DNA from: Cohnella algarum
Lineage (GTDB): Bacteria; Bacillota; Bacilli; Paenibacillales; Paenibacillaceae
Direction: 5' to 3'
NCBI RefSeq assembly: GCF_016937515.1
Contig: NZ_JAFHKM010000002.1
Coordinates: forward strand, 3,343,001-3,407,000
DNA length: 64,000 nucleotides
The notes under the pieces were generated by a model, which saw nothing but the letters and a program-made list of their open reading frames with translations, was not told where the DNA came from and searched no databases. The position numbers and the translations under genes were made by a program. How positions within the stretch are numbered: the stretch's first letter is position 1; every line of letters starts with the position of its first letter. Shown one piece after another: positions 44,317 to 53,476 of the stretch.

Positions 44317-45132
44317 TTACGTCCGGCGCATATAAGCGCGTACGGTGAGCGGCGCGAACACGGCCACGACGACGGCGGCGCCGATCAGGGAAACGGCGAA
44401 GTCCGATCCGATCGTTCCGGCGTTGGCCAATTCGCGCACCGCGTTGACCAGATGCGAAACCGGGTTGACGCTGGCGAACCAATTCAGCCAATCCGGCATC
44501 GTCTCGACCGGCACGAATGCGTTGGAGACGAAGGTAAGCGGGAACAGGACGATCATCGAAATCCCTTGAACGCTCGAGGCCGTGCGCGCAATGACGCCGA
44601 AAAACGCGAAAATCCAGCTGATCGCCCAGGCGCAAGCGATGACGAGCAGCGCGACGACGGCGACGAACCCCAATCCTCCGTCCGGCCGGTAGCCCATGAC
44701 GTATCCCATGGCGAACGTCAGCACCGTCGCAATTGTATACCGGATCGTGTCCGCCAGCAAGGCTCCCGCGAGCGGGGCGATGCGCGCGATCGGAAGCGAC
44801 TTGAACCGGTCGAACACGCCCTTGTCCATATCTTCCCGCAGTTGCACGCCGGTGACGACCGAGGAGGTGATGACGGTTTGGACCAGGATGCCGGGGATGA
44901 TCACCGGCAAATAATCGAGCACGTTGCCCGAAATGGCCCCGCCGAAAATATAGGTGAACATCAGGGTGAAAATGATCGGCTGAATCGTCACGTCGAAAAA
45001 TTGTTCCGGCGTCCGGCGGAATTTCAGCAGGCCGCGATAGGCCATCGTGAACGAGTTGCGGACCGACTGGCCGAAGCTCGCGCGTTTTTTCAAGGGGCGG
45101 CCGGCCCCGGGATTCAGAGCTGCGCTTTTCAT
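44317..45132 (-). CDS. ABC-2 type permease, DrrB-like
   Basis: A 271-aa membrane protein with six helices of the daunorubicin-resistance permease type (TIQPIIFTLMFTYIFGGAI; GVFDRFKSLPIARIAPL; FPLTFVSNAFVPVETMPDWLNW). Its start overlaps the ATPase stop by 4 bases. It forms a DrrAB-type exporter for a hydrophobic compound or antibiotic. Confidence 0.9.
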   Translation of the reverse strand: MKSAALNPGAGRPLKKRASFGQSVRNSFTMAYRGLLKFRRTPEQFFDVTIQPIIFTLMFTYIFGGAISGNVLDYLPVIIPGILVQTVITSSVVTGVQLREDMDKGVFDRFKSLPIARIAPLAGALLADTIRYTIATVLTFAMGYVMGYRPDGGLGFVAVVALLVIACAWAISWIFAFFGVIARTASSVQGISMIVLFPLTFVSNAFVPVETMPDWLNWFASVNPVSHLVNAVRELANAGTIGSDFAVSLIGAAVVVAVFAPLTVRAYMRRT

Positions 45133-46139
45133 CGGATGGCCTCCTTCGCTTCGTTCGTTTGCTCGTGCGCTTGCTGTGCGTTATCCTGAACGCCTTGTCC
45201 GGTCATGGTCAGAAAAACCTCGTCGAGCGTCGGCTTCTGAACGCTCATCTCCGCCAGCCCGATTCCCGCCGCGCGGATGGCGATCAGCAGGTCGGCGACT
45301 TTATCGGCGTCCGTCATGGGCGCCGTGAAGGTTCCGGTTTCCGCCGAAACGCTCGCCTCGACCTGAAGCGCCTGTTCGATGATGCGGCGGGTTTTCTCGC
45401 CGTGGAGCGGATTTTGCACGCGAAGGTGCAGCGTCGACGTGCCGACCGAAGCCTTCAGTTCATCGACCGTGCCTTCGGCGACGACGCGGCCGCGATCGAT
45501 GACCGCGATCCGGTCGGCCAGCTGATCCGCCTCATCGAGATATTGCGTCGTCAGCAGCACGGTCGACCCCGTCTTCACGAGCCTGCGGATCGTTTCCCAC
45601 ATCTGGGCCCGCGTGCGCGGATCCAGCCCGGTCGTCGGCTCGTCCAGAAAGATGAGCGGCGGCTGCGCAATCAGGCTTGCCGCGAGATCCAGCCGGCGGC
45701 GCATGCCTCCGGAGAAGTTTTTCAACGGCCGCTTCGCCGCTTCCGTCAAGCCGAATTCCTCCAGCAGCTCCGCCGTCTTTCGCCGCGCTTCGGCGCGTCC
45801 GAGGCCCAGCAGCCTGGAGAAGACGACGAGGTTTTCGACGGCGCTGAGCGATTCGTCGACCGAGGCGTATTGGCCCGTCACCCCGATCAACTGCCGGACG
45901 ACGTGCGGCTCTTTCGCCACATCGTGCCCGAAGATGCGGGCCGAACCCGCGTCCGGCCGAAGCAGCGTGGCGAGCATGCGGATGGTCGTCGTTTTGCCCG
46001 CTCCGTTCGGTCCCAGCACGCCGTAGATCGTGCCTGCGCGCACCTGCAAATTCACGCCGTCGACCGCGCGCTTGTCGCCGAACGTTTTGACGAGGCTGTC
46101 GGCTTCGATCGCCCACACCCCGTTATTGGAACCCTTCAT
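45129..46139 (-). CDS. ABC transporter ATP-binding protein, DrrA-like
   Basis: A 336-aa ATPase. Walker A is GPNGAGKTTT, the signature FSGGMRRRLDLAASL, Walker B PLIFLDEPTTGLDPRTR, and the switch His position reads Gln (LLTTQYLDEADQL), which is normal for this DrrA subgroup. The C-terminal extension of about 90 residues is also typical. The ATG at 46139 has GGGAGGAG upstream. The frame remains open to 47030, but that stretch is repeat DNA and is not coding. Confidence 0.92.
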   Translation of the reverse strand: MKGSNNGVWAIEADSLVKTFGDKRAVDGVNLQVRAGTIYGVLGPNGAGKTTTIRMLATLLRPDAGSARIFGHDVAKEPHVVRQLIGVTGQYASVDESLSAVENLVVFSRLLGLGRAEARRKTAELLEEFGLTEAAKRPLKNFSGGMRRRLDLAASLIAQPPLIFLDEPTTGLDPRTRAQMWETIRRLVKTGSTVLLTTQYLDEADQLADRIAVIDRGRVVAEGTVDELKASVGTSTLHLRVQNPLHGEKTRRIIEQALQVEASVSAETGTFTAPMTDADKVADLLIAIRAAGIGLAEMSVQKPTLDEVFLTMTGQGVQDNAQQAHEQTNEAKEAIR

Positions 46140-46244
46140 TGTTTCTCCTCCCTTAACGGATGGTTTAGGGGATCGTAAACGACGTTTATGAACTGAATAT
46201 GAATTGAAGCGTGCGCGGGCCGCGTACCGCTTGGCGGGAAGGAG

Positions 46245-46400
46245 GGCGAAAATTTCGCCCTTAAAGCGGGCAGCCTGCCGCGCGCCGGGGAATGAAGGCG
46301 AAAATTGCGCCCATAACGCGGGCAGCCGGCCTCTCGCCAGGGAATGAAGGCGAAAATTGCGCCTTTGGCAAGACCGGCGCTTACACCTCCCGACGAGGGA
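46245..46400. repeat. 52-bp tandem repeat with palindromic core, three copies
   Basis: The core GGCGAAAATTGCGCC (first copy GGCGAAAATTTCGCC) occurs at 46245, 46297 and 46349, exactly 52 bases apart, with similar intervening sequence (…GGGCAGCC…CGCC…GGGAATGAA). The core can form a hairpin. Confidence 0.85.
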
Positions 46401-46756
46401 GGGCGAAATGATTTTGAACGGAAAGGTAGCGAAGATGACGAATCGATATTCGTGGGATGTAGGCGGATGAGAAGGCCCGACGCCTGACTGACAAATTCGG
46501 CGCCTCACCCGGCCAGAAGAGGTTAACGGAAAGGCACAACGCCGTCGAGCGGCAGTTCGCCGAAACCGCGAAATGTGACGACGATGGCCGCGAAACTCGG
46601 AACATGCCGCTGTATTTGGACTTTCCCGTGAGTCACGGGTATTATACCCAAGCAACGGTTTGCACTTATGGCAAACCCGGTACTCACCTGTCGTAAAGCG
46701 ACTGTTGCAAAGATAATGGAAACGCTCGGACGTTCCAGCTTGGTGCGGGAATCGAG

Positions 46757-46984
46757 ATTTGTATGATAAATCATACAAATGACATCGCGAAGGCGGCAAA
46801 ATACGGGAGTTTGTACGAAATATCATACAAAAGCGTGTGCGAAACCGCCAAATGCGGTGGATTTGTATGATAAATCGTACAAATGACATCGCGAAGGCGG
46901 CAAAAGACGGGAGTTTGTACGAAATATCATACAAAAACGTGCACAGCGCTGCCAAATGCGACGACTTTGTATGATAAATCATAC
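46757..46984. repeat. array of five TTTGTATGAT palindromes at about 52-bp spacing
   Basis: Palindromes start at 46757, 46810, 46861, 46914 and 46966, with intervals of 53, 51, 53 and 52 bases. The first is perfect: arm ATTTGTATGAT, two-base centre, reverse-complement arm. The second and fourth share the variant TTTGTACGA...TCATACAAA, and the spacer after copies 1 and 3 is nearly identical, so the array is a duplicated unit of 104 bases plus one extra palindrome. Confidence 0.88.
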
Positions 46985-47159
46985 GGGTACATGGACAGGC
47001 GGAAGGTTGGAGCGAATTGCGCTCCCGCACGATGCGCGAGGCTCCGTAATGTTACAATAGAGGATGCCAGGCACGTTGGTTTATCGACCATCGATATAAA
47101 AATTCGAGACCGATCTACAAGGTCATAGGAACTTTTGGGGCGCAAGGAGCGGGATCGCC

Positions 47160-47867
47160 ATGGAGAAACGGGTGCTGGTCGTGGACGACGAGCAGAGCAT
47201 CGTGGGCGCGTTGGCGTACGCGCTGCGCAGGGAAGGCTATACGGTCGAAACGGCGAACGACGGGGAAGCGGCGCTCTCGAAAGCCGCCTCGTTCCGGCCG
47301 CACGTCATTTTGCTCGACGTCATGATGCCGAAGCTGAACGGCTACGAGGTGTGCCGGAAGCTGGAAAATCGGCAGGGCACGGGCATTATTTTGCTGACCG
47401 TCAAAAACGATATCGTGGACAAAGTGCTCGGCCTCGAACTCGGCGCGGACGATTACGTCACGAAGCCGTTCGACGTCCGCGAGCTGCTCGCCAGAGTGAA
47501 GGCGCTGGCCAGACGGATGGAGCATGCCGGCGGCACGGAAGCCGATCGCGAAGAGCTGGTCGCCGGGGAAGTCCGTCTCAGCAAGACGGAGCGGACGTTA
47601 ACGGTCCGGGGCCGCCCGGTCGAGCTGACGCCGAAGGAATTCGATTTGCTGGCTTACCTGCTCGGACACCCGGAACGGGTATTTTCGCGGGAGCAGCTGC
47701 TTGATCTCGTATGGGGCATGGACTACGCGGGCGGAACGCGGACGGTCGACATCCATATTCAAAGACTGCGCAAAAAGCTGGGCGAGGCGAATCAGCATTT
47801 GCTGCAAACCGTATACGGCGTCGGCTATAAAGGCACGGGGACGGGCGGCGGAGGAGAACGGCCATGA
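47160..47867 (+). CDS. OmpR-family response regulator
   Basis: A 235-aa regulator: receiver domain with VVDDEQSIVGAL, phosphorylated Asp in VILLDVMMPKLNG and Lys in DYVTKPFDV, and winged-helix output (LTPKEFDLLAYLLGHPERVFSREQL; RTVDIHIQRLRKKL; TVYGVGYKG). The start overlaps no upstream gene; an extended -10 promoter lies 100 bases before it. Its stop overlaps the kinase start (ATGA). Confidence 0.93.
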   Translation: MEKRVLVVDDEQSIVGALAYALRREGYTVETANDGEAALSKAASFRPHVILLDVMMPKLNGYEVCRKLENRQGTGIILLTVKNDIVDKVLGLELGADDYVTKPFDVRELLARVKALARRMEHAGGTEADREELVAGEVRLSKTERTLTVRGRPVELTPKEFDLLAYLLGHPERVFSREQLLDLVWGMDYAGGTRTVDIHIQRLRKKLGEANQHLLQTVYGVGYKGTGTGGGGERP

Positions 47868-49318
47868 AGGGCGCCGGAAAGCCGGAGCGCAATGCCGGAA
47901 AAAAGCGCAGGTTCAAGCTGAGCCTTAAGGTGAAGCTGAGCGTGGTGCTGGCGCTTTTGCTGCTGCTCACCGTTCTCGTCATGAGCGAGCTCGTGCTGCG
48001 CGGAATCGAGAGCAACCAGCGGCGGCAAACGGAAGCCGAGCTTTCGCGTTACAGCCGGGCCGCGGAGCAATACGTAAGGCAAAGTTACTACAGTCTGGAA
48101 AATCCGCTGACGGACGAGGAGTTCATGACCCAGCGGGGACAACGACTCGCCCTCTACATTACATCGCTGAACGGCATGCAAACGTACTTGTACGACGCGT
48201 CGGGCCGAGAGGTGGGCAATTCCTTGCCGGGCGTCGGGGACAATGACGTCGCGGACACGCTCGGCTTTGCGCTGGACGGCGCGATCGCTTACGAGACGTC
48301 CGGCGATTCGCTGATTTACTTTTCGCCGCTGCGGGTGGAGGATCGGATGATCGGGGTCGTGCGGCTGCAATATTCGCTAAAAAGCTCGCAGGATTTTTTG
48401 GAAACGATCCGGGAGCTGTTCCGGACCGCGGGCATCGTCGTTTTCGCGGCGGGGTTCGTCATCGGCTATTTGTACTTCCATCGCATCGCTTCCTTGATCG
48501 GCAAGCTGCGGAAAGCGTCGCAGCAAATTCGTACGGGAAGGTATCTGCGGGCGATTCCGGTCCGCCGGAGGGACGAGCTCGGGGAGCTTGGCGAGGATAT
48601 TTATTTTATGAGCGGGGCGATCGAGGAGCATATCGAGCGGCAAAAGCAATTTATCGGCAACGTGAGCCACGAGTTCAAAACTCCGCTTACGTCCATCAAA
48701 GCCTACGTCGACTTGCTCGATCTTTACCGCGACGATCCGCAGCTTGCGGCGGAAGCGGCGACGAGCATCGGCAAAGAGACGGAACGGCTGTACGAAATGG
48801 TGGAGAAAGTGCTTCGGCTGTCGGCGATGGAAAAGTACGATTTCGACCAGCATGCGGAGCGGGTCGACCTGAAGGAGCTGCTGGAAGAGCTCTGCGGCCG
48901 GATGCGCGGCAAGGCGGAGCGTTACGGCGTCGAGCTGCTGCTCGAGCTGGAGGAAGCGTCGTGCTGGGCGGATCGCGAAAGCCTCGTTCACGTGTTTATC
49001 AATCTGATCGACAACGCGGTTAAATATAACGTCCCGGGCGGAAAAGTTCGGGTGCGCTGCCGAATGGAGAAAAGGGAAGCGCTCGTTCGGGTGACGGACA
49101 CCGGAATCGGCATTCCGTTCGAAGCGCGGGAAAAAATTTTTGAGCCGTTCTATACGGTAAGCAAAGACCGCGCCCGCAGCTACGGCGGCACCGGGCTGGG
49201 CCTTGCGCTCGTCCGGGAGCTTGCGGAAAAGCAAGGCGGCGTCATCTCCGTGTCCGCCCCCGATTCCGGGCCGGGAACGGAAGTCGAGGTCCGTTTGCCC
49301 GTTTCGGCAAAAAAATAA
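47864..49318 (+). CDS. sensor histidine kinase
   Basis: A 484-aa kinase with a membrane helix (LSVVLALLLLLTVLVMSELVL), an extracytoplasmic domain of about 125 residues, a second helix (GIVVFAAGFVIGYLYF), HAMP, phospho-acceptor GNVSHEFKTPLTSIKAYVDLL, and ATPase boxes (INLIDNAVKYNVPGG; VTDTGIGIPFEA; GGTGLGLALVREL). Complete. The following lipoprotein gene is 90 bases downstream and could be a target or a sensor partner. Confidence 0.92.
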   Translation: MKGAGKPERNAGKKRRFKLSLKVKLSVVLALLLLLTVLVMSELVLRGIESNQRRQTEAELSRYSRAAEQYVRQSYYSLENPLTDEEFMTQRGQRLALYITSLNGMQTYLYDASGREVGNSLPGVGDNDVADTLGFALDGAIAYETSGDSLIYFSPLRVEDRMIGVVRLQYSLKSSQDFLETIRELFRTAGIVVFAAGFVIGYLYFHRIASLIGKLRKASQQIRTGRYLRAIPVRRRDELGELGEDIYFMSGAIEEHIERQKQFIGNVSHEFKTPLTSIKAYVDLLDLYRDDPQLAAEAATSIGKETERLYEMVEKVLRLSAMEKYDFDQHAERVDLKELLEELCGRMRGKAERYGVELLLELEEASCWADRESLVHVFINLIDNAVKYNVPGGKVRVRCRMEKREALVRVTDTGIGIPFEAREKIFEPFYTVSKDRARSYGGTGLGLALVRELAEKQGGVISVSAPDSGPGTEVEVRLPVSAKK

Positions 49319-49408
49319 AGTTTTTACAAGTTGGAAACAATTCGAGACGGCGCCGATACAACCTTCCGTTAAGATGAACTCATCGACAAGGAAAGGGGAG
49401 CAATTCGC

Positions 49409-50506
49409 ATGCAAAGAACAAACAAGAAAATCGCCTCTATCGGCGCCGTCATCAGCCTGGCGCTCGCCGTCGCGGCCTGCTCGGGAGGAAGCGGGGAGGA
49501 AAACGCGGGGGCCCGGCAAACGATCGAGAAACCGGATAAAACGATTACGGTCGTCGAGACGCCCGCGCCGGCCGCGGGACCGATCGAGGTCGCGAACATC
49601 AAAAACGTCGAGGGCATGGGCAACGGGTTTCTGACCGAGGATTCCCTTCTCGTCATGAAGCCAAATCCGGACGTCGAGCCGATCCAGGTGGAAGGGTCGA
49701 CCCAGCCGCCGAACAATCTGTACGCGTACGATCTGAACGCGGGTACGGCCGAGGCGGTAAACCCGGAAAGCCAAAACCAGAATTTCGCCGTGCTGTCGCC
49801 GGACGGAAAGCATCTGTTTTACAAGCAAAATTACGAAGAATCCGCGCACGGCTTCATTCTGAACATGGAAACGAAAGAAAAGGTCGCGACGGGCGATTTC
49901 CTCATCGAATTCGGCGACGCGCAATGGCTGGACAATTCGACCGTCATGTTCCAGACGATGGAAGGGGCGCTCGTCGCCTCGGATACGGAGGGCAACGCCG
50001 AGGTGCTGTTCGAAGGCCCGGAAGACGCGCGCATCGTTTCGGCGGCCAAGACGGACGAAGGCCTCTTTTACATCGCCGGCGAGAAGCTTTATTTTCGGGC
50101 CGACGGCGGCTCGGAGCCGGAAGAGCTGTCCGATTCGGCGGTGACTGTCGCCGCGTCCCCGGACGGCAAGCAGCTGGCGCTCGTCCGGAAAGCGACGGAA
50201 ACGACCCGCACGCTGTATATCGTCGATCCGAAGGGCAACGAGCTGCTCAAGCTCGGCACCGCCACGCAAGTATTCGGCGTTGCCTGGTCGCCGGACAGCA
50301 CGAAGGTCGCTTACAATCTTATTTCCGAAGACGGGGGCGAAGGCGGCATCATCGTCGCCGATACGCTGACCGGCGAGGCGACCGAGCTATCGGTCGACGT
50401 CCAGAGCGCGGCCGCCACGCTCCGCTGGAGCGCTTCGGGCAAAAAGCTGCTGGCGACGACCTACAAGGAGGAAGGATTCGTCAGCTACGTCATCACGCTG
50501 AAATAA
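49409..50506 (+). CDS. lipoprotein with TolB/WD-like beta-propeller repeats
   Basis: A 365-aa lipoprotein (lipobox AVAAC, Cys 24), then a Thr/Pro/Ala linker, then repeated blades with the TolB-type pattern FAVLSPDGKHLFYKQ, VAASPDGKQLALVRK and VAWSPDSTKVAYNL. Such proteins often sense or bind cell-envelope components. It follows a two-component pair on the same strand. The specific role is unknown. ATG 49409 follows AAAGGGGAG. Confidence 0.78.
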   Translation: MQRTNKKIASIGAVISLALAVAACSGGSGEENAGARQTIEKPDKTITVVETPAPAAGPIEVANIKNVEGMGNGFLTEDSLLVMKPNPDVEPIQVEGSTQPPNNLYAYDLNAGTAEAVNPESQNQNFAVLSPDGKHLFYKQNYEESAHGFILNMETKEKVATGDFLIEFGDAQWLDNSTVMFQTMEGALVASDTEGNAEVLFEGPEDARIVSAAKTDEGLFYIAGEKLYFRADGGSEPEELSDSAVTVAASPDGKQLALVRKATETTRTLYIVDPKGNELLKLGTATQVFGVAWSPDSTKVAYNLISEDGGEGGIIVADTLTGEATELSVDVQSAAATLRWSASGKKLLATTYKEEGFVSYVITLK

Positions 50507-50514
50507 AGGAAAGA

Positions 50515-50545
50515 GGCCGTCCGGCGAGGACGGCCTTTCTTTCTT
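50515..50545. terminator. rho-independent terminator
   Basis: GGCCGTCC pairs with GGACGGCC around a 5-base loop, followed by TTTCTTTCTT; A-rich sequence on the other side could let it serve the minus-strand gene too. Confidence 0.82.
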
Positions 50546-50573
50546 GCCGTGGATGGACAGTTGTTCGCGGCAT

Positions 50574-50663
50574 TTACCTAATGGCAAGCCAGATGACGAC
50601 GACAAAGACGAAAACGAGCAAAATAAATCCGGTCAGCCATAAGACGGCTTTACGTCCTTCCAC
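50574..50663 (-). CDS. possible 29-aa single-span membrane protein
   Basis: A GTG-started reading frame of 29 codons, VEGRKAVLWLTGFILLVFV and onwards, ending WLAIR. Charged N-terminus, about 20 strongly hydrophobic residues, then a basic end: a typical small membrane protein. A GGGTGGTG ribosome-like site lies about 6 bases before the GTG. Too short for routine gene finders; real status needs expression or conservation evidence. Confidence 0.5.
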   Translation of the reverse strand: MEGRKAVLWLTGFILLVFVFVVVIWLAIR

Positions 50664-50729
50664 GCTGTCACCACCCTGATCCGTTGTCCTCTGATTATAC
50701 CAGCAGAGCGGAGACAACGCACACGGGCG

Positions 50730-51020
50730 TTACCAGCGCACGAGGGAAAAGGCCAGCTTGTCGGTCAGGATCGGGAACAGCTCTCTAACCGAACCGATGA
50801 AGGGGGTGGGCTGAATTTTGCCCTTCGGGCTTGCGATATTGAGCCAGAAGCGGTTGGCCCGAAGCTGCAGGAACAGGGCGCGCAAAGCCTCCTCGTCGCC
50901 TTCCAGCGAGTAAACGACCAGGTGGGTATCGTGCACCCGCACTTTCAAATGCTCGAATTGACCGGCGCGAAGCGCCTGCTGCAAAAAGCTTTGCGACAAT
51001 TGAAGCGAGAGATAAACCAT
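50730..51020 (-). CDS. conserved hypothetical protein, 96 aa
   Basis: A soluble protein with alternating amphipathic strands and helices (MVYLSLQLSQSFLQQALRAGQFEHLKV). No signal peptide, membrane segment or catalytic motif is visible. The ATG at 51020 has GGGAGG upstream at good spacing, which supports the start. I do not recognise the family. Confidence 0.65.
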   Translation of the reverse strand: MVYLSLQLSQSFLQQALRAGQFEHLKVRVHDTHLVVYSLEGDEEALRALFLQLRANRFWLNIASPKGKIQPTPFIGSVRELFPILTDKLAFSLVRW

Positions 51021-51268
51021 GCCGAAGCGACCTCCCGAATGAAGGAATGGCCGATTTCTCGTTCAAGGGGCTCGTCATGTGAAGGTTGAGAGGATCGGTT
51101 CAATATCCGTTTTTATACCTGCTTTATAGGAATCATCTTATCAAATTTACAATTAGGGAAAAAGAGGGAAATATGACAAAAAACCAAGAACGGATTATGA
51201 TAGGATAAGCGCGCCAGCGGAAAAGATGACGACAGGCGCACGCTTCGATTCGGTTCAAGGAGGCGCTT

Positions 51269-52168
51269 ATGATCCATATCGGACTTGCGGGCTGGGGGGA
51301 TCACGACCGGCTGTACGATCCTTCCGTCAAAGCAAAAGATAAATTGAAAGCGTACGGAAGCCACTTTCCCGTCGTCGAAGTGGACAGCTCCTTTTATGCG
51401 ATCCAGCCGAAGGAGCGCTTCGCTCGCTGGGTGGAGGAGACGCCGGAGACGCTGCGCTTCGTCGTGAAGGCGTACCAGGGAATGACCGGGCATCAGCGCG
51501 GCCAGCCGCGCGCCGAGGCGGGCGGAACGGAGGCGATGTACGAGGCGTTCCGCGAATCGCTGGAGCCGGCGTTTGCGGCGGGGCGGCTCGCGGCGGCGCT
51601 GTTTCAATACCCTCCGTGGTTCGATTGCACGAGGGAAAACGTTCAGCAATTGCGGGAGACGAGAAGGCGGATGAACGGATTTCCCTGCGCGCTCGAGTTC
51701 AGGCATCAAAGCTGGTTCGCGCCGGAATTCCGCGAGAAGACGCTGGAATTTATGGAGGAGCAGGGCTGGATCCATAGCGTGTGCGACGAGCCCCAAGCGG
51801 GAGCCGGGTCCGTTCCGACCGTCCTGCGCGCGACCGATCCCGACACGGTCGTCGTTCGCATGCACGGCCGCAATGCGGCGGGCTGGCAGGCGGCCGGCGC
51901 GCCGAACTGGCGGGAGGTGCGCTATTTGTACAAGTACGGCGAGGAGGAGCTGGACGAGTGGCGCGTTCGTCTGGAACGGCTGGCGGAAATGTGCCGGGAC
52001 GTTTACGTCATTTTCAACAACAACTCGGGCGGGGACGCCGCCGCCAACGCGAAGCGGATGATGGAGAAGCTCGATTTGACCGCTCCCGACGGGAAGCGGC
52101 CGAACGATCCGCGCGGCCCATTCGCCGAATCCGGGGAGGAGCCTCCCGAACAACTGAATTTATTTTGA
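51269..52168 (+). CDS. DUF72 domain protein
   Basis: A 299-aa TIM-barrel-like protein of the widespread DUF72 family, with the landmarks HIGLAGWGDHD, FPVVEVDSSFYAIQ, FRFVVKAYQGMT, ALEFRHQSWF, VVRMHGRN and VYVIFNNNSGGDAAANA. The function is not established in the family. The ATG follows AAGGAGG. It is followed after 30 bases by an MFS gene on the same strand. Confidence 0.9.
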   Translation: MIHIGLAGWGDHDRLYDPSVKAKDKLKAYGSHFPVVEVDSSFYAIQPKERFARWVEETPETLRFVVKAYQGMTGHQRGQPRAEAGGTEAMYEAFRESLEPAFAAGRLAAALFQYPPWFDCTRENVQQLRETRRRMNGFPCALEFRHQSWFAPEFREKTLEFMEEQGWIHSVCDEPQAGAGSVPTVLRATDPDTVVVRMHGRNAAGWQAAGAPNWREVRYLYKYGEEELDEWRVRLERLAEMCRDVYVIFNNNSGGDAAANAKRMMEKLDLTAPDGKRPNDPRGPFAESGEEPPEQLNLF

Positions 52169-52198
52169 CAACATCGCATAGAGGGAGCTAGTCGCAGA

Positions 52199-53353
52199 GT
52201 GAGCATAGCCGTACGTCTTCGAGGTTTCAATATCGGGTTCTTTTCCTTGTTTGCGCTTTTTATTTCGTTTCTTCCCGTTTACGCAAGCCAAATCGGCATT
52301 TCCAAAACGGAAATCGGCCTCATCCTCGGGATGGGCAGCCTGATCAGCATCGTCTCCCAGCCGCTTTGGGGCATCGTTTGCGATAGAACCCGCACGATCA
52401 AAAAAGTCATGCTCTTCATCCTGACGGTCTCCGTCATCGCCGGAACGCTGCTGTTTCAATCGCGGGAGGCTTGGCTTTTCGCGCTGTTCGTCGCGATGAT
52501 GAATCTGTTTTTCATGCCGTCGGACGCGCTGGTCGAAAGCCTGAACGTGCAGACGGCGCAGCGGGTCGGCATCAGCTACGGTTCCATCCGGACGTTCGGG
52601 GCGCTGGGCTACGCGTTCACCTCGCTGGCCGCGGGAACGTTTCTGCATGCTTTCGGGATGGGCAGCCTGGCCTGGATTTTTCTCGGCTTCGGACTGGTTA
52701 CGCTGCTGCTGGGCTTAAGCATGTCGGACGTAAAAGCTTCCTCCAAGCCGATCGCTTTCGGGCAATTAAAGACGTTTATGCTGGACCCGCGCATGCTGGC
52801 CTTCTTCGCTCTCGTATTTCTGGTGGCGCTTCCCCATAAAATGAACGACATGTACATCGGCCTCTACATCGAGGAAATGGGCGGCAATGTCCGACATACC
52901 GGCATGGCGTGGTTTGCGATGACGCTGTCGGAGGCGCTGTTTTTCGCCCTGAGCGCCAAGCTGATCAAGCCCGGCAAGGAATTGGCGGTCATGGCGGTCT
53001 CGGCCGGCATGTACTTGGTTCGCTTCGGGCTGAGTTCGCTTGTGACGGAACCGCTGCCGCTCGTCGCCATGCAAGTCTTTCAGGGGGTGACGTTCGCCCT
53101 GTTTTACGTGGCGGCGATCCAATATCTCCATTCGATCGTCCCCGAGCAGTGGAAATCGACGGGGCAGACGGTGATGACGGTGCTGTTTTTCGGCATATCC
53201 GGCATCGTCGGCTCGTCGGCGGGGGGCTGGCTGATGGAGCGCCTCGGCGGGCAGTCGCTGTACCGGATCATGGCCGCTCTCGCGGCGGTGGCGTTCGTAT
53301 ACGGATTTTATTTGTGGAAAAAACGGCTCCGGCCGTCGCCGGCCGACGCTTGA
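52199..53353 (+). CDS. MFS transporter
   Basis: A 384-aa twelve-helix transporter of the nucleoside:proton symporter-like/MFS_1 group (GFFSLFALFISFLPVYASQIG; LWGIVCDRTRTIKKVML between helices 2 and 3; SYGSIRTFGALGYAFTSLAAG in helix 5). GTG start at 52199 after a GAGGGAGC site. The substrate is unknown. Confidence 0.85.
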   Translation: MSIAVRLRGFNIGFFSLFALFISFLPVYASQIGISKTEIGLILGMGSLISIVSQPLWGIVCDRTRTIKKVMLFILTVSVIAGTLLFQSREAWLFALFVAMMNLFFMPSDALVESLNVQTAQRVGISYGSIRTFGALGYAFTSLAAGTFLHAFGMGSLAWIFLGFGLVTLLLGLSMSDVKASSKPIAFGQLKTFMLDPRMLAFFALVFLVALPHKMNDMYIGLYIEEMGGNVRHTGMAWFAMTLSEALFFALSAKLIKPGKELAVMAVSAGMYLVRFGLSSLVTEPLPLVAMQVFQGVTFALFYVAAIQYLHSIVPEQWKSTGQTVMTVLFFGISGIVGSSAGGWLMERLGGQSLYRIMAALAAVAFVYGFYLWKKRLRPSPADA

Positions 53354-53429
53354 GCGAACAAGCAGGCGGCGGGCGACGGCCGGAGCATGGGGCAGACGGC
53401 AACGCGGGCACGGACGGCACGAGCGCGGG

Positions 53430-53466
53430 CAGGGCCGCTAGCGTCTTTCGCTAATGGCCCTGCGGA
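53430..53466. terminator. inverted repeat between convergent genes
   Basis: AGGGCCGCTAGCG can fold back on CGCTAATGGCCCT around TCTTT. There is no T-run, so its terminator role for the convergent MFS and FtsW-like genes is uncertain. Confidence 0.4.
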
Positions 53467-53476
53467 CCGCCGCGGG

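Larger units (their letters stand above)
46140..47159. other. 1-kb repeat-rich divergent intergenic region
   Basis: No gene is supported here between two divergent operons. It contains a 52-bp tandem repeat (three copies, 46245-46400) and an array of five palindromes (46757-46984). Near the 3' end is an extended -10 element TGTTACAAT (47050-47058) serving the two-component genes that follow. Open minus-strand frames across it translate to Arg/Tyr-rich repeat sequence, not a recognisable protein. Confidence 0.75.

Noticed and set aside
43981..45189. 402-codon plus-strand open frame
   Set aside because: Antisense to the response regulator and DrrB-like permease, which have clear motifs on the minus strand.
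46757..46984. CRISPR-like array: 22-24 base palindromes with spacers near 29 bases
   Set aside because: Two spacers are nearly identical, repeats differ from one another, the unit is a 104-base duplication, and no cas genes are nearby.
46140..47030. Minus-strand N-terminal extension of the DrrA-like gene across the repeat region
   Set aside because: The added 297 residues are low-complexity translation of the repeats, and the ATG at 46139 has a strong ribosome site.
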